Below, one piece after another: positions 1 through 8,070 of a DNA stretch of 64,000 bases. The notes under the pieces are model-generated. The model was not told the DNA's origin, did no database searches, and saw only the letters and a list, made by a program, of their open reading frames with translations. The DNA is from Bacteroidales bacterium 52_46 (GTDB taxonomy: Bacteria > Bacteroidota > Bacteroidia > Bacteroidales > Muribaculaceae). A program made the position numbers and the translations under genes. Location of the stretch: assembly GCA_001915385.1 (NCBI GenBank), contig MNQK01000005.1, positions 1-64,000 of the forward strand. Reading direction: 5' to 3'. Every line of letters starts with the position of its first letter. Within the stretch, counting starts at the first letter, position 1.

Positions 1-1
1 T

Positions 2-958
2 GCCAAGACAGTACAGGACAACCACTACTACCCCTACGGCGCACTACTCGGCGAATCGGCATCAACGGAATATGTCAAGGCAGTGGCACGCGGCAACCGA
101 CATCCTGTCTCAACAAATCTATACAAATACTCCGCAAAAGAATGGCAACCGGCATTCGGCCTCAACCTTTACGACTTCATCGCCCGACAGTATGACCCCA
201 TCCTCTGCCGCTTCACATCCCCCGACCCGCTTAATGGAAAATATCCGCAGTTATCACCGTATTTGTATTGTGCAGCTAATCCGATAAATTACTCTGATCC
301 AACGGGGTTATTATGGGATTTATCCAACCTATCTGAAGAAGATAGAGCCAAATTTGAAGCAATGGGAAGTAAGGATTATATGGAAAGACGCCCGGAAATA
401 GCCTTTTTATATAATTTTATCGCGAATGCAACAGAAGTATTTGTCGTAAAATATGTGGATAATATTGTGGAAAATTCAGCTGACGGGAAAGAGCAATCTG
501 CCGTAATGTCACTTAGACCAGGAGATGCTAAAAATGAATACATCCTGTCTTTATCAAATAATCCACCTCCTTCTGATTTTAGTTTTGCTGAAGATATGTT
601 CCATTGCTTCCAACACTGTAATTTATCAGGATATACTGATTCACATAACATTGAATATGAAGCTCAAGTATTCGCCTGCATTACAGTAACAACCAATGCA
701 CATGGTGTTTATCCTGATTTACCCTTCTTTAAGTCTATGGTGTCTTTTTTAGGTGTTGATTATTATTACTATCCCACTGACTTCAATCAAAAATTAAATA
801 GCAGCGAGTTTCTTTCATTTTATATGACTCAATCAAAAAATTTTGTTGATTATAATAACAAAAACGGCAAAGGAAATAGTAACTATCGAACTGAAACGAA
901 ATCTCCACCATTTTCTTTATTAAAATTTTATGAACTTTTTAAATCCAATCAGAAATGA
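2..958 (+). CDS. RHS-repeat protein, C-terminal part with variable tip (5' end outside window)
   Basis: The reading frame is open from the window edge, so the N-terminus is missing. The first ~95 visible residues match the RHS-repeat-associated core: 'YKYSAKEW', 'GLNLYDFIARQYDP', 'FTSPDPL', 'SPYLYCAANPINYSDPTG'. RHS proteins are large exported shells whose tip after the DPxG motif is usually a toxin. Here the ~220-residue tip is AT-rich and not recognised. Around visible residues 197-222 it has 'EDMFHCFQH' followed by 'NIEYEA', which resembles a zincin-type ExxxH..Q..E arrangement but lacks a normal HExxH; this is only a suggestion. The stop overlaps the next start (ATGA), so the next gene is probably translationally coupled and may be its immunity or accessory protein. 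RHS core assignment is sure; toxin function is inferred from family architecture. Confidence 0.85.
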   Translation, partial: AKTVQDNHYYPYGALLGESASTEYVKAVARGNRHPVSTNLYKYSAKEWQPAFGLNLYDFIARQYDPILCRFTSPDPLNGKYPQLSPYLYCAANPINYSDPTGLLWDLSNLSEEDRAKFEAMGSKDYMERRPEIAFLYNFIANATEVFVVKYVDNIVENSADGKEQSAVMSLRPGDAKNEYILSLSNNPPPSDFSFAEDMFHCFQHCNLSGYTDSHNIEYEAQVFACITVTTNAHGVYPDLPFFKSMVSFLGVDYYYYPTDFNQKLNSSEFLSFYMTQSKNFVDYNNKNGKGNSNYRTETKSPPFSLLKFYELFKSNQK

Positions 959-2106
959 GAGCAGGAAGAATTTTTAAATTAATAATCTTATCATTATCTT
1001 TTATTGGAATAGCATATTATTCTTATGCCAAATCAATATACCACAATACATTGTATGAGCCAAACATGGGGGCTTGGAAAATCCTCGATTATAATATATA
1101 TGAGTACATCCGTGACTGCCTTGGCAAGGATAATATGGAGAAAGCTATTAATGAGAATAATTCCTGCTTATCCATCAGAATTTTTTATAATCCGGATGGG
1201 AATCTTAATAAGATAATGACAAACAATATCAATATGCGAACCTCATTTTTCACGGAAGAAGAATGGGAGTCTATATTTGATTATCTACATAATCTACCAC
1301 CAATGCCTCTACCAAATTGCTATACATATATAAATCTTTATCCTTATGAAATTTATACTAAAGATACAATTATAGATATGGCGCACCAGTCTATAATTGA
1401 TTTTTCGAGAATGTTTTATTCTGTCGCTATATGTCCCGATATAACACATACTAACACTGGATTGACCGCAGATAGTATAAAACCGTTTGATATTATTGAA
1501 CGACAGCAATATAACTATAAGCCGTTTTACCGTACGGAACATCCGGATTCGCTCTTCGGGCTGATGAGATGGGAGGAGGTAAAGCGACGTTATCATGACG
1601 CGCTGGAATCCGGCGAGTTTAAGGAGAAACCGCGCATTCGTGACCTGATTTATGACGGCGATTACGACTGCGAGGGTTACAAATGGGAGAAGATACCCGT
1701 AAGGAATCTCTCGGTCAATATGCGTGTGCCAATCGGTTCAAAAATCTCAGTCGCTACCGACACGCTGTCGGCATCAATTTCATTTCCCGACTCGACATTT
1801 GTCGATATTCAGTATACCAAAGGCCAACCTTGGACAAAGCTCTATGACGGAGAAACAAATCCGCGCAAACGGCACATATATAACAGCTCTGTAACAGACA
1901 ATTATCTGCTCTCATCGGGTGAGTTTATATGCGACGGAAAAACAACATATTGGCAAAGGATACGGTATCGGTATGGTCTGACGGTGACACTCTATACTGC
2001 GAACGAAACAAATTTAGAAAAATATTACCCACCTGTGATTGCAACAATTACTCCAGTGCTCAGACCCAAGTTCAAGACGATCTATTTCAAAGACGACGGA
2101 TATTGA
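955..2106 (+). CDS. membrane-anchored protein coupled to the RHS tip (unknown function)
   Basis: A 383-residue protein starting inside the RHS stop codon (ATGA overlap). It has one N-terminal hydrophobic segment (~residues 8-24, 'LIILSLSFIGIAYYSYA') that could be a signal anchor; the rest looks soluble and extracytoplasmic. No known domain is recognised. Immediate coupling to an RHS tip makes an immunity or processing role plausible but unproven. Base composition shifts inside the gene: the first ~550 bases are AT-rich like the tip, the 1,540-1,930 part is GC-richer. Near the 3' end a second frame is open (1929-2201) and a third stays open ~20 codons past the stop, so a frameshift close to the C-terminus cannot be excluded. 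Confidence 0.6.
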   Translation: MRAGRIFKLIILSLSFIGIAYYSYAKSIYHNTLYEPNMGAWKILDYNIYEYIRDCLGKDNMEKAINENNSCLSIRIFYNPDGNLNKIMTNNINMRTSFFTEEEWESIFDYLHNLPPMPLPNCYTYINLYPYEIYTKDTIIDMAHQSIIDFSRMFYSVAICPDITHTNTGLTADSIKPFDIIERQQYNYKPFYRTEHPDSLFGLMRWEEVKRRYHDALESGEFKEKPRIRDLIYDGDYDCEGYKWEKIPVRNLSVNMRVPIGSKISVATDTLSASISFPDSTFVDIQYTKGQPWTKLYDGETNPRKRHIYNSSVTDNYLLSSGEFICDGKTTYWQRIRYRYGLTVTLYTANETNLEKYYPPVIATITPVLRPKFKTIYFKDDGY

Positions 2107-2221
2107 CAAATGGATTGAACGTCAATCTAATGATGTTGCTTATTCAAAATGCATCTCAATGCTGTAAATCCCAGAAGCAGACTATAAGCAATTATAACTG
2201 AAATATAAAAACGGATATAAC

Positions 2222-2866
2222 ATGTGGAATATTATAAAAAAATATAGATTGGCTCTTACGCTTATATGCTTGCCGCTTTTAATAGCTTGCGATAATGATA
2301 AAGCATCTGTCAATAGCGACAAAACAATTGAAATTGTAAATTATGATAGCTCCGGATTTAATTGCCGAATGGAACGAATTCAATATTTAGAGGGTTCGGG
2401 TATTAGAATTTGTCAAATATTAATAAATGACACAATTGCGCTATTCAGAGAACAAACATCGGTTAATCAATTACAAGTTACATTAACCCAGCCCGTCAGG
2501 GATTTTCTTAAATTATTGCTATACGACATTTATGCAAAAAACAGTTCTGCAATCAAAGAACAATATCTCAACGAGACACGCTACATAACTAATGTTAAGT
2601 CTGAATGGAAAATCGCAATGAATATGGTTGGAAAAAAAATAAATGAAAAAATCGATACATTTGATTTTAGATTTACTTTCGACCAGCCGTTTCACCCTCA
2701 ATTTGACCGATTATTAGAATTAATATATGCTATTACTGTCAAAATGGAACAAGATATTTTTAGAATTGAAAATACAGATTATAACCCAGAGGAATGGATA
2801 ACTGATATGTTTCATGGGGAGTTTTATGAGCCGTATAATGATATAAAATCAATTAATTATCAATGA
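2222..2866 (+). CDS. putative lipoprotein, immunity-array paralogue 1
   Basis: A 214-residue protein with a lipoprotein signal peptide: positively charged start, hydrophobic stretch and lipobox 'LLIAC' with Cys ~23. It is homologous to the two downstream proteins: all share a block like 'YDIYAKNSSAIKEQY', a region ending 'FDRLLELIYAIT.KMEQD', and a C-terminal 'EEWITDMFHGEFYEPY'. No characterised family is recognised. Tandem exported paralogues directly behind an RHS tip are typical of immunity-protein arrays in polymorphic toxin loci, so immunity is the best inference. The ending overlaps a 42-codon reading frame by ATGA. Confidence 0.65.
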   Translation: MWNIIKKYRLALTLICLPLLIACDNDKASVNSDKTIEIVNYDSSGFNCRMERIQYLEGSGIRICQILINDTIALFREQTSVNQLQVTLTQPVRDFLKLLLYDIYAKNSSAIKEQYLNETRYITNVKSEWKIAMNMVGKKINEKIDTFDFRFTFDQPFHPQFDRLLELIYAITVKMEQDIFRIENTDYNPEEWITDMFHGEFYEPYNDIKSINYQ

Positions 2867-2991
2867 TATACCAAGACCTGAACGACATATTGACCGTAGA
2901 TTGCACGGGGCTTGACTCGGTGCCGTCGGCGAAGCCGCTGACTGTGAAGCGGATAAGAGAAAAGCCTAACGTTGACATTGATAAGACTTAA
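2863..2991 (+). CDS. 42-codon ORF coupled to paralogue 1; fragment of a larger gene?
   Basis: This short frame starts with an ATGA overlap on the stop of the preceding lipoprotein gene and ends at TAA 2989-2991. Its start 'IYQDLNDILTV' matches a second fragment at 4445-4513 ('IFQDWHDILTV'), so it is not random sequence. The last half is clearly GC-richer than the flanking genes. I read it as the 3' remnant of a longer gene carried along when the array was built, though a real small protein is possible because of the coupled start. Confidence 0.35.
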   Translation: MIYQDLNDILTVDCTGLDSVPSAKPLTVKRIREKPNVDIDKT

Positions 2992-3013
2992 ATCTATATT
3001 AAATACTATAAGG

Positions 3014-3682
3014 ATGGAAAATAGAGTTACTGGAATATTTTTGTTTTTAATTTTTACCTCTTTAAATTTAGGGGCAAATACAATAAATACGTGCAATTCA
3101 GGAAATCATCCCACGAAATTTGCCGAGCAATCTGTCAAGGATAAAATAAATCATGACAGTATCATATTAGACGGATATATTGATATCGAATATAATATTG
3201 AAGGCGTACCCAAAATAATAAATGTCAGATCAATATTTAATGATACGTCTGCAGTGTTCAGGTTTCAAACACATGATCAATATTTCAATAAAGAATATTC
3301 TCAGGTTATTTTAAATAAACAGACAGCCGATTGTCTGCGAATTTTATTATACACACTATATACCAATCACAATTATTTAATAAAGGATGAATATCGTAAA
3401 AAATATTTTTCCTGCGACTCATATATGTGTACGATAAAAATGAACATAAATGGAAAAAAAATAAACGAGACTCGCAACCTTATGCATTATATATTCTTTG
3501 ATGAGCCATATAATTTCCCATTCGACAAAATAATGCAATTGATACTTGCCATTACAAATAAAATAGAACGAGATATCCTCAAATCGAGAAATATCAAACC
3601 TAAAGCAGCCACGTGGATAACTGAGGTATTTCACGACAGATTCTACGAACCATACGATGAAGCAAACAGCAAAAAACAATAA
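3014..3682 (+). CDS. exported protein, immunity-array paralogue 2
   Basis: A 222-residue protein. ATG 3014 is chosen over an in-frame ATG at 2972 because it puts the hydrophobic signal segment ('VTGIFLFLIFTSLNLG') at the N-terminus; the longer version would overlap the small upstream ORF. It has a probable cleavable signal peptide but no convincing lipobox. It shares 'LYTNHNYLIKDEY', 'ILAITNKIERDIL' and 'ATWITEVFHDRFYEPYDE' with its neighbours. Base composition is strongly AT-rich. Function is unknown; immunity against an RHS-type toxin is inferred from context. Confidence 0.65.
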   Translation: MENRVTGIFLFLIFTSLNLGANTINTCNSGNHPTKFAEQSVKDKINHDSIILDGYIDIEYNIEGVPKIINVRSIFNDTSAVFRFQTHDQYFNKEYSQVILNKQTADCLRILLYTLYTNHNYLIKDEYRKKYFSCDSYMCTIKMNINGKKINETRNLMHYIFFDEPYNFPFDKIMQLILAITNKIERDILKSRNIKPKAATWITEVFHDRFYEPYDEANSKKQ

Positions 3683-3775
3683 TTTTTGACACTATGCCAA
3701 ATTACGCCAACATATAAATAATATAAACAATAGATATCAATTTATAATTCCGCTGATGCATTAAATATTATTACA

Positions 3776-4435
3776 ATGAGAAATAATACAATTATAATCG
3801 CTCTATTTTTAATATCTGCTCTCCCTTGGATTAATGCATATGCCAATGACATAGAACAGACTTCGAGTTCCAATCCGCAATCAACCAATCGGGTTAACTC
3901 CCCTAATCCCGGTGACATATATTGCATTATTGATATTGAGTATGACCCTGAAGCCTGTCTCCCTTCAGGTATATCCAACATCAGATTGGTTTTAAATAAT
4001 TCATATGCAGTTATCAGAACTAGAACTACAAACAATGAATTGACTAAAATTAAGTTGAACAAAAATACATACTATTTATTTAGAGTGTTTTTAATCGACC
4101 TTTATTCCAACCACAATTCAGCTATAGCTGACAAATATATATCAGAACGGAGAATAAAATGTCCTATGTCGGCCAAATGCAATATAAATTTGACTTTAAA
4201 TGGTAAAAAAACGACTGAAAACATCAATATTTATGATTACTTGATATCATTTAATGACCCTTTCAATATCCAATTCGACCGGATAAGGCAATTAATCTAT
4301 GCCATCACGAATAAAATTGAACGCGAGTGCCTCCAATTTGAAAATGCAAAACCGGAAGCTACCGAATGGATAACGGAAATGTTTCATGACAATTTTTTTG
4401 AACCGCAGGAAGAGGTAATAACGGAAAGCAATTAA
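3776..4435 (+). CDS. exported protein, immunity-array paralogue 3
   Basis: A 219-residue protein with a signal peptide ('IIIALFLISALPWINAYA') and the same fold-family signatures as the two upstream genes: 'LYSNHNSAIADKY', 'IYAITNKIEREC' and 'ATEWITEMFHDNFFEP'. It appears closer to paralogue 2 than to the lipoprotein paralogue 1. It is followed within ~10 bases by a short fragment related to the 2863-2991 ORF. No known domain is recognised. A third tandem copy is consistent with immunity genes kept after successive toxin-tip replacements. Confidence 0.65.
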   Translation: MRNNTIIIALFLISALPWINAYANDIEQTSSSNPQSTNRVNSPNPGDIYCIIDIEYDPEACLPSGISNIRLVLNNSYAVIRTRTTNNELTKIKLNKNTYYLFRVFLIDLYSNHNSAIADKYISERRIKCPMSAKCNINLTLNGKKTTENINIYDYLISFNDPFNIQFDRIRQLIYAITNKIERECLQFENAKPEATEWITEMFHDNFFEPQEEVITESN

Positions 4436-4444
4436 TTATCACTG

Positions 4445-4513
4445 ATATTCCAAGACTGGCACGACATATTGACAGTCAACCTGCAAGGGGTGGGTAACGG
4501 TCGGGGCAAATGA
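4445..4513 (+). pseudogene. gene fragment related to the 2863-2991 ORF
   Basis: Without a start codon, the frame reads 'IFQDWHDILTVNLQG' and then a stop. DNA and peptide align with the beginning of the 2863-2991 ORF ('IYQDLNDILTV'), and both lie directly behind an immunity-array paralogue. The shared segment is ~35 bases at high identity and then diverges. It is probably a remnant of the recombination unit that duplicated the array. From here to about 4650 I see no gene. Confidence 0.4.
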
Positions 4514-4657
4514 CTATTGATGGTGGGGGGCAGGGAGGTGTGTCAGGGTGTTGGCTATAACCGTTTAATTGACAGATTACGGGTCGGAATTATGGAATAA
4601 GGTCATCATCGATTTATGTAATATACTTTAATCCAAATATTTCTATAATTATAGTAG

Positions 4658-4684
4658 TTGGGATTAAAAAAATTCTTACCTTTG
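4658..4684 (+). promoter_or_regulatory. Bacteroidetes-type promoter of purB
   Basis: TTG at 4658-4660, 16 bases, then TACCTTTG at 4677-4684, matching the -33/-7 pattern of the major Bacteroidetes sigma factor. It predicts a leader of about 100 bases before the purB start at 4793. Confidence 0.6.
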
Positions 4685-4792
4685 CAGGGTATAAATGTCT
4701 GAAAGCCGGCAGCGATGCAGGCAATTGACTTTACCGGTAATTTTTATCGCAGGAAAAAGCAATCATTATTAAGGTTTCAAAGATACGTTTCA

Positions 4793-6136
4793 ATGACACT
4801 CAGCCCATTAACCGCCGTTTCGCCCATCGATGGCCGCTATCGTTCCAAGACCGAGGCCCTCGATAAATATTTTTCCGAGTATGCCCTCATACGCTATAGA
4901 GTGCGTGTGGAGATTGAATATTTCATCGCGCTGTGCCGCATCCCGTTGCCGGCTCTGGCGGGGGTAGACCACGAGGTATTCCCCAAGCTGCGCGCCATCT
5001 ACAATGATTTCAGCGTGGCCGACGCCGAGCGCATCAAAGAGATTGAGTCAGTGACAAACCATGATGTCAAGGCTGTGGAATATTTCATCAAGGAACAGTT
5101 TGACCGTCTGGGACTTGAAGCGTACAAGGAATTCATCCATTTCGGTCTGACATCGCAGGACATCAACAACACTTCGGTGCCTATGTCAATCAAGGAGGCC
5201 ATCAGGGATGTGTACCGCCCGATGCTTTCCGAACTGATTGCGAAACTCGACTCGCTCGCCGACGAGTGGACCGACATACCGATGCTTGCCAAGACCCACG
5301 GTCAGCCGGCATCGCCCACACGTCTGGGTAAGGAAATCCGCGTGTTCAGCTATCGTCTGCGCTGTCAGCTCGACGCGCTCGATAACGTGAAAATCAGCGG
5401 CAAGTTCGGCGGCGCCACCGGCAACTTCAACGCCCACCTGGCCGCCTACCCGACCATCAACTGGCAGGCCTTCGCCATCGGCTTCCTGCGCGACAGCCTC
5501 GGCATAGAGCGCGAGCAGTTCACCACACAGATATCCAACTACGACAACATGGCCGCACTCTTCGACGCCATGCGCCGTATCAACACCATCATACTCGACC
5601 TTGACCGCGACATGTGGATGTACATTTCGATGGAATACTTCAAGCAGCGCATCAAAGCGGGCGAGGTTGGTTCGTCGGCAATGCCCCACAAGGTCAATCC
5701 CATCGACTTCGAGAACTCCGAGGGCAATCTCGGCATAGCCGACGCCATCCTCTCGCACCTTGCCTCGAAGCTGCCGGTATCGCGTCTGCAACGCGACCTT
5801 ACCGACTCGACGGTGCTGCGCAACGTTGGTGTGCCGATGGGCCACATGCTCATAGCGCTCGCAAGCACGCTCAAAGGACTCAACAAGCTCATACTCAACC
5901 GCGAGGCCATCGACAAGGATCTCTCCGCCATGTGGAACGTGGTGGCCGAGGGCATTCAGACGATACTCCGCCGCGAAGGCTATCCCAAGCCCTACGAAAC
6001 GCTCAAGGAGCTTACCCGCGTCAACTCCACCGTCACTGCCGAAAGCATCGCGGCGTTTATCGAGACGCTAAATGTCAGCGACGAGGTGAAGGCCGAACTC
6101 CACCGTCTATCCCCCTCGACCTACGTGGGATATTAA
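4793..6136 (+). CDS. purB: adenylosuccinate lyase
   Basis: PurB cleaves SAICAR to AICAR in purine synthesis and adenylosuccinate to AMP. The signature loop 'GSSAMPHKVNP' and the N-terminal 'LTAVSPIDGRY' identify the long (E. coli-like) PurB type; E. coli PurB is 456 aa and this is 447 aa. ATG 4793 is chosen because homology begins right there; an in-frame ATG at 4715 would add 26 residues unlike the family. Base composition returns to the GC-rich chromosomal average here, marking the edge of the AT-rich island. It is a single gene with its own promoter; purD lies separately at 28779. Confidence 0.95.
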   Translation: MTLSPLTAVSPIDGRYRSKTEALDKYFSEYALIRYRVRVEIEYFIALCRIPLPALAGVDHEVFPKLRAIYNDFSVADAERIKEIESVTNHDVKAVEYFIKEQFDRLGLEAYKEFIHFGLTSQDINNTSVPMSIKEAIRDVYRPMLSELIAKLDSLADEWTDIPMLAKTHGQPASPTRLGKEIRVFSYRLRCQLDALDNVKISGKFGGATGNFNAHLAAYPTINWQAFAIGFLRDSLGIEREQFTTQISNYDNMAALFDAMRRINTIILDLDRDMWMYISMEYFKQRIKAGEVGSSAMPHKVNPIDFENSEGNLGIADAILSHLASKLPVSRLQRDLTDSTVLRNVGVPMGHMLIALASTLKGLNKLILNREAIDKDLSAMWNVVAEGIQTILRREGYPKPYETLKELTRVNSTVTAESIAAFIETLNVSDEVKAELHRLSPSTYVGY

Positions 6137-6144
6137 GCCGTGCT

Positions 6145-6170
6145 CCCGCCGTCAGCCATGAACCGGCGGG
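6145..6170 (+). terminator. possible purB terminator hairpin
   Basis: CCCGCCG (6145-6151) pairs with CGGCGGG (6164-6170) nine bases after the purB stop. There is no clear U-run, so the call is weak. The following ~230 bases to 6402 are an AT-rich leader of the next gene in which I see no clear TAnnTTTG box. Confidence 0.35.
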
Positions 6171-6402
6171 GCGCCGTATTTGTTAATCTGACATCTGTTT
6201 GTACACTCTCGCACAATACCGACTTATAAATAAATCCATTTAATCAAATAAACATAAAATCAAGAACAAAAAGAACAACAGTTTACGTGTCTGAAGGAGT
6301 TTAAAACCAATACCATCTGAAACGTCAGACTACTGACTCTCAATTACAGATTGCCGCGAGGCAGAAAAAAATCAATTTAAAACAAAAAGCTAAAACAGTG
6401 TT

Positions 6403-7962
6403 ATGGACACCAATGAGAAAAGACCGCGCCGTCCGCGTATCGGCGAAAACAAAGGGATGCTTGAAAGCTCCACAGGGGAAAACCCGCACTTCGAGAAGGT
6501 AGATTACACTCCGGGAAGCTACCAGAACAATCAGGGAGGCGAACGCGAAGGACAGCAGCAACGCCCCTACCAGCACCGTCAGGGCGGATACAACAACCGT
6601 CAGGGTGGCTACAATCAGGGATACAACCGTCAGGGCGGTTACAATAACCGGAACAACGGTTACAACAACTACCGTCCGCGCCCCGACTACAACGCCGAGC
6701 AGCCCAAGCCGGCCGCTGAAGGCGACAATGCCGCTACTGCTCAGGCGTCAGGCGAGGAATATACTCCCCGTCCGCGTCAGGAGGGCGAATACCAGCCCCG
6801 CCAGTACAACAACTACAACCAGGGACGCAACTACAATCGTCAGGGCGGATACAACAACAACCGCCAGGGTGGTTACAACAACAACCGGAACAACGGATAC
6901 AACAACAACCGTCAGGGCGGTTACAACAACAACCGGAACAACGGTTACAACAATAACCGCCAGGGTGGTTACAACAATCAGGGCGGCTACAACAATAACA
7001 ACCGTCAGGGCGGTTACAACAATAATCGCCAGGGCGGATACAACAACAACCGTCAGGGGGGCTTCAACAACAACCGCCAGGGTGGTTACAACAACAATAA
7101 CCGTCAGGGCGGATACAACAACCAGGGTTACAACAACCGCCAGGGCGGATACAACAACCGTCAGGGCAACATGCCGCGCCAGGGCAAGAGCTTCACGCCG
7201 CGTCCCAAGCGCATCGAATATGAAATGCCCATACCCGATCCCAACGAACAGATACGCCTGAACAAGTTCATGGCCAACGCCGGCATCTGCTCGCGCCGCG
7301 AAGCCGACGAGTTCATCACTCAGGGCCTTGTAAAGGTCAACGGCAACGTAGTGACCGAACTGGGCACCAAAATATCGCACTCCGACACTGTGGAATACGA
7401 CGAAAAGGTCGTTACGCTGGAAAACAAATGCTATATCCTGCTCAACAAGCCGAAAGACTGCGTGACCACGAGCGACGACCCCAACGGACGTCTCACTGTG
7501 CTCGACCTCGTCAAGGGCGCATGCGACGAACGCATCTACCCCGTAGGCCGTCTTGACCGCAACACCACCGGTGTGCTCCTGCTCACCAACGACGGCGACC
7601 TCGCCTCCAAACTCACCCACCCCAAATACGTCAAGAAGAAAATCTACCACGTATGGTGCGACAAGGACATCTCGGAGGACGACATGCAGCGCATAGCCGA
7701 CGGCATCGAGCTTGACGACGGACCCATACACGCCGACGCCATCTCCTACGCCACCGAGACCGACCGCAACCAGGCCGGCATCGAGATCCACTCGGGCCGC
7801 AACCGCATCGTGCGCCGCATCTTCGAGTCGCTGGGCTATCACGTGACCAAGCTCGACCGCGTATACTTCGCCGGACTGACCAAGAAGAACCTGCCCCGCG
7901 GACGCTGGCGCTACCTCACCCAGGAAGAGGTCAACTACCTGAAAATGGGGTCGTTTGAATAA
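6403..7962 (+). CDS. rluB: RluB/RsuA-family 23S rRNA pseudouridine synthase with long NRQGGY-repeat N-terminus
   Basis: The C-terminal half is a standard RluB-type enzyme: S4 RNA-binding domain ('IRLNKFMANAGICSRREAD', ~residues 286-330), then the synthase domain with catalytic Asp in 'GRLDRNTTG' and 'LLLTNDGDLASKL'. RluB isomerises a uridine in helix 80 of 23S rRNA; this exact site is inferred. Residues ~45-265 are a low-complexity array of NRQGGYNN-type units, disordered and rich in Arg/Gly/Asn/Tyr, resembling RGG-type RNA-binding or condensate-forming tails. Such N-terminal extensions are common in Bacteroidetes RluB but their length varies. The repeats are encoded by a DNA tandem array prone to length change. 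Confidence 0.9.
   Translation: MDTNEKRPRRPRIGENKGMLESSTGENPHFEKVDYTPGSYQNNQGGEREGQQQRPYQHRQGGYNNRQGGYNQGYNRQGGYNNRNNGYNNYRPRPDYNAEQPKPAAEGDNAATAQASGEEYTPRPRQEGEYQPRQYNNYNQGRNYNRQGGYNNNRQGGYNNNRNNGYNNNRQGGYNNNRNNGYNNNRQGGYNNQGGYNNNNRQGGYNNNRQGGYNNNRQGGFNNNRQGGYNNNNRQGGYNNQGYNNRQGGYNNRQGNMPRQGKSFTPRPKRIEYEMPIPDPNEQIRLNKFMANAGICSRREADEFITQGLVKVNGNVVTELGTKISHSDTVEYDEKVVTLENKCYILLNKPKDCVTTSDDPNGRLTVLDLVKGACDERIYPVGRLDRNTTGVLLLTNDGDLASKLTHPKYVKKKIYHVWCDKDISEDDMQRIADGIELDDGPIHADAISYATETDRNQAGIEIHSGRNRIVRRIFESLGYHVTKLDRVYFAGLTKKNLPRGRWRYLTQEEVNYLKMGSFE
6580..7170 (+). repeat. in-frame tandem repeat coding NRQGGYNN units
   Basis: About twenty imperfect copies of a 24-30 base unit of the type CGTCAGGGCGGATACAACAA, interrupted between about 6680 and 6830. 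All units keep the frame, so expansion or contraction would change only the length of the disordered tail of the pseudouridine synthase. Confidence 0.85.
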
Positions 7963-8070
7963 AGCGAAACCCGAATTATTTACCCGGGGGCTGCAATGAT
8001 ACCGGCGGACGCACGAGCCGTGCGTCCCTGCAATCGGACTTCATAATACCCCCTAAAAATAAAACTTGCA

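Noticed and set aside
6580..7170. CRISPR-like repeat array
   Set aside because: The repeats are in frame inside a coding sequence, of unequal length and without unique spacers.
6748..7842. Minus-strand frame over the NRQGGY repeats
   Set aside because: Translation is a VVV/ALTVV low-complexity mirror of the repeats in the pseudouridine synthase gene.
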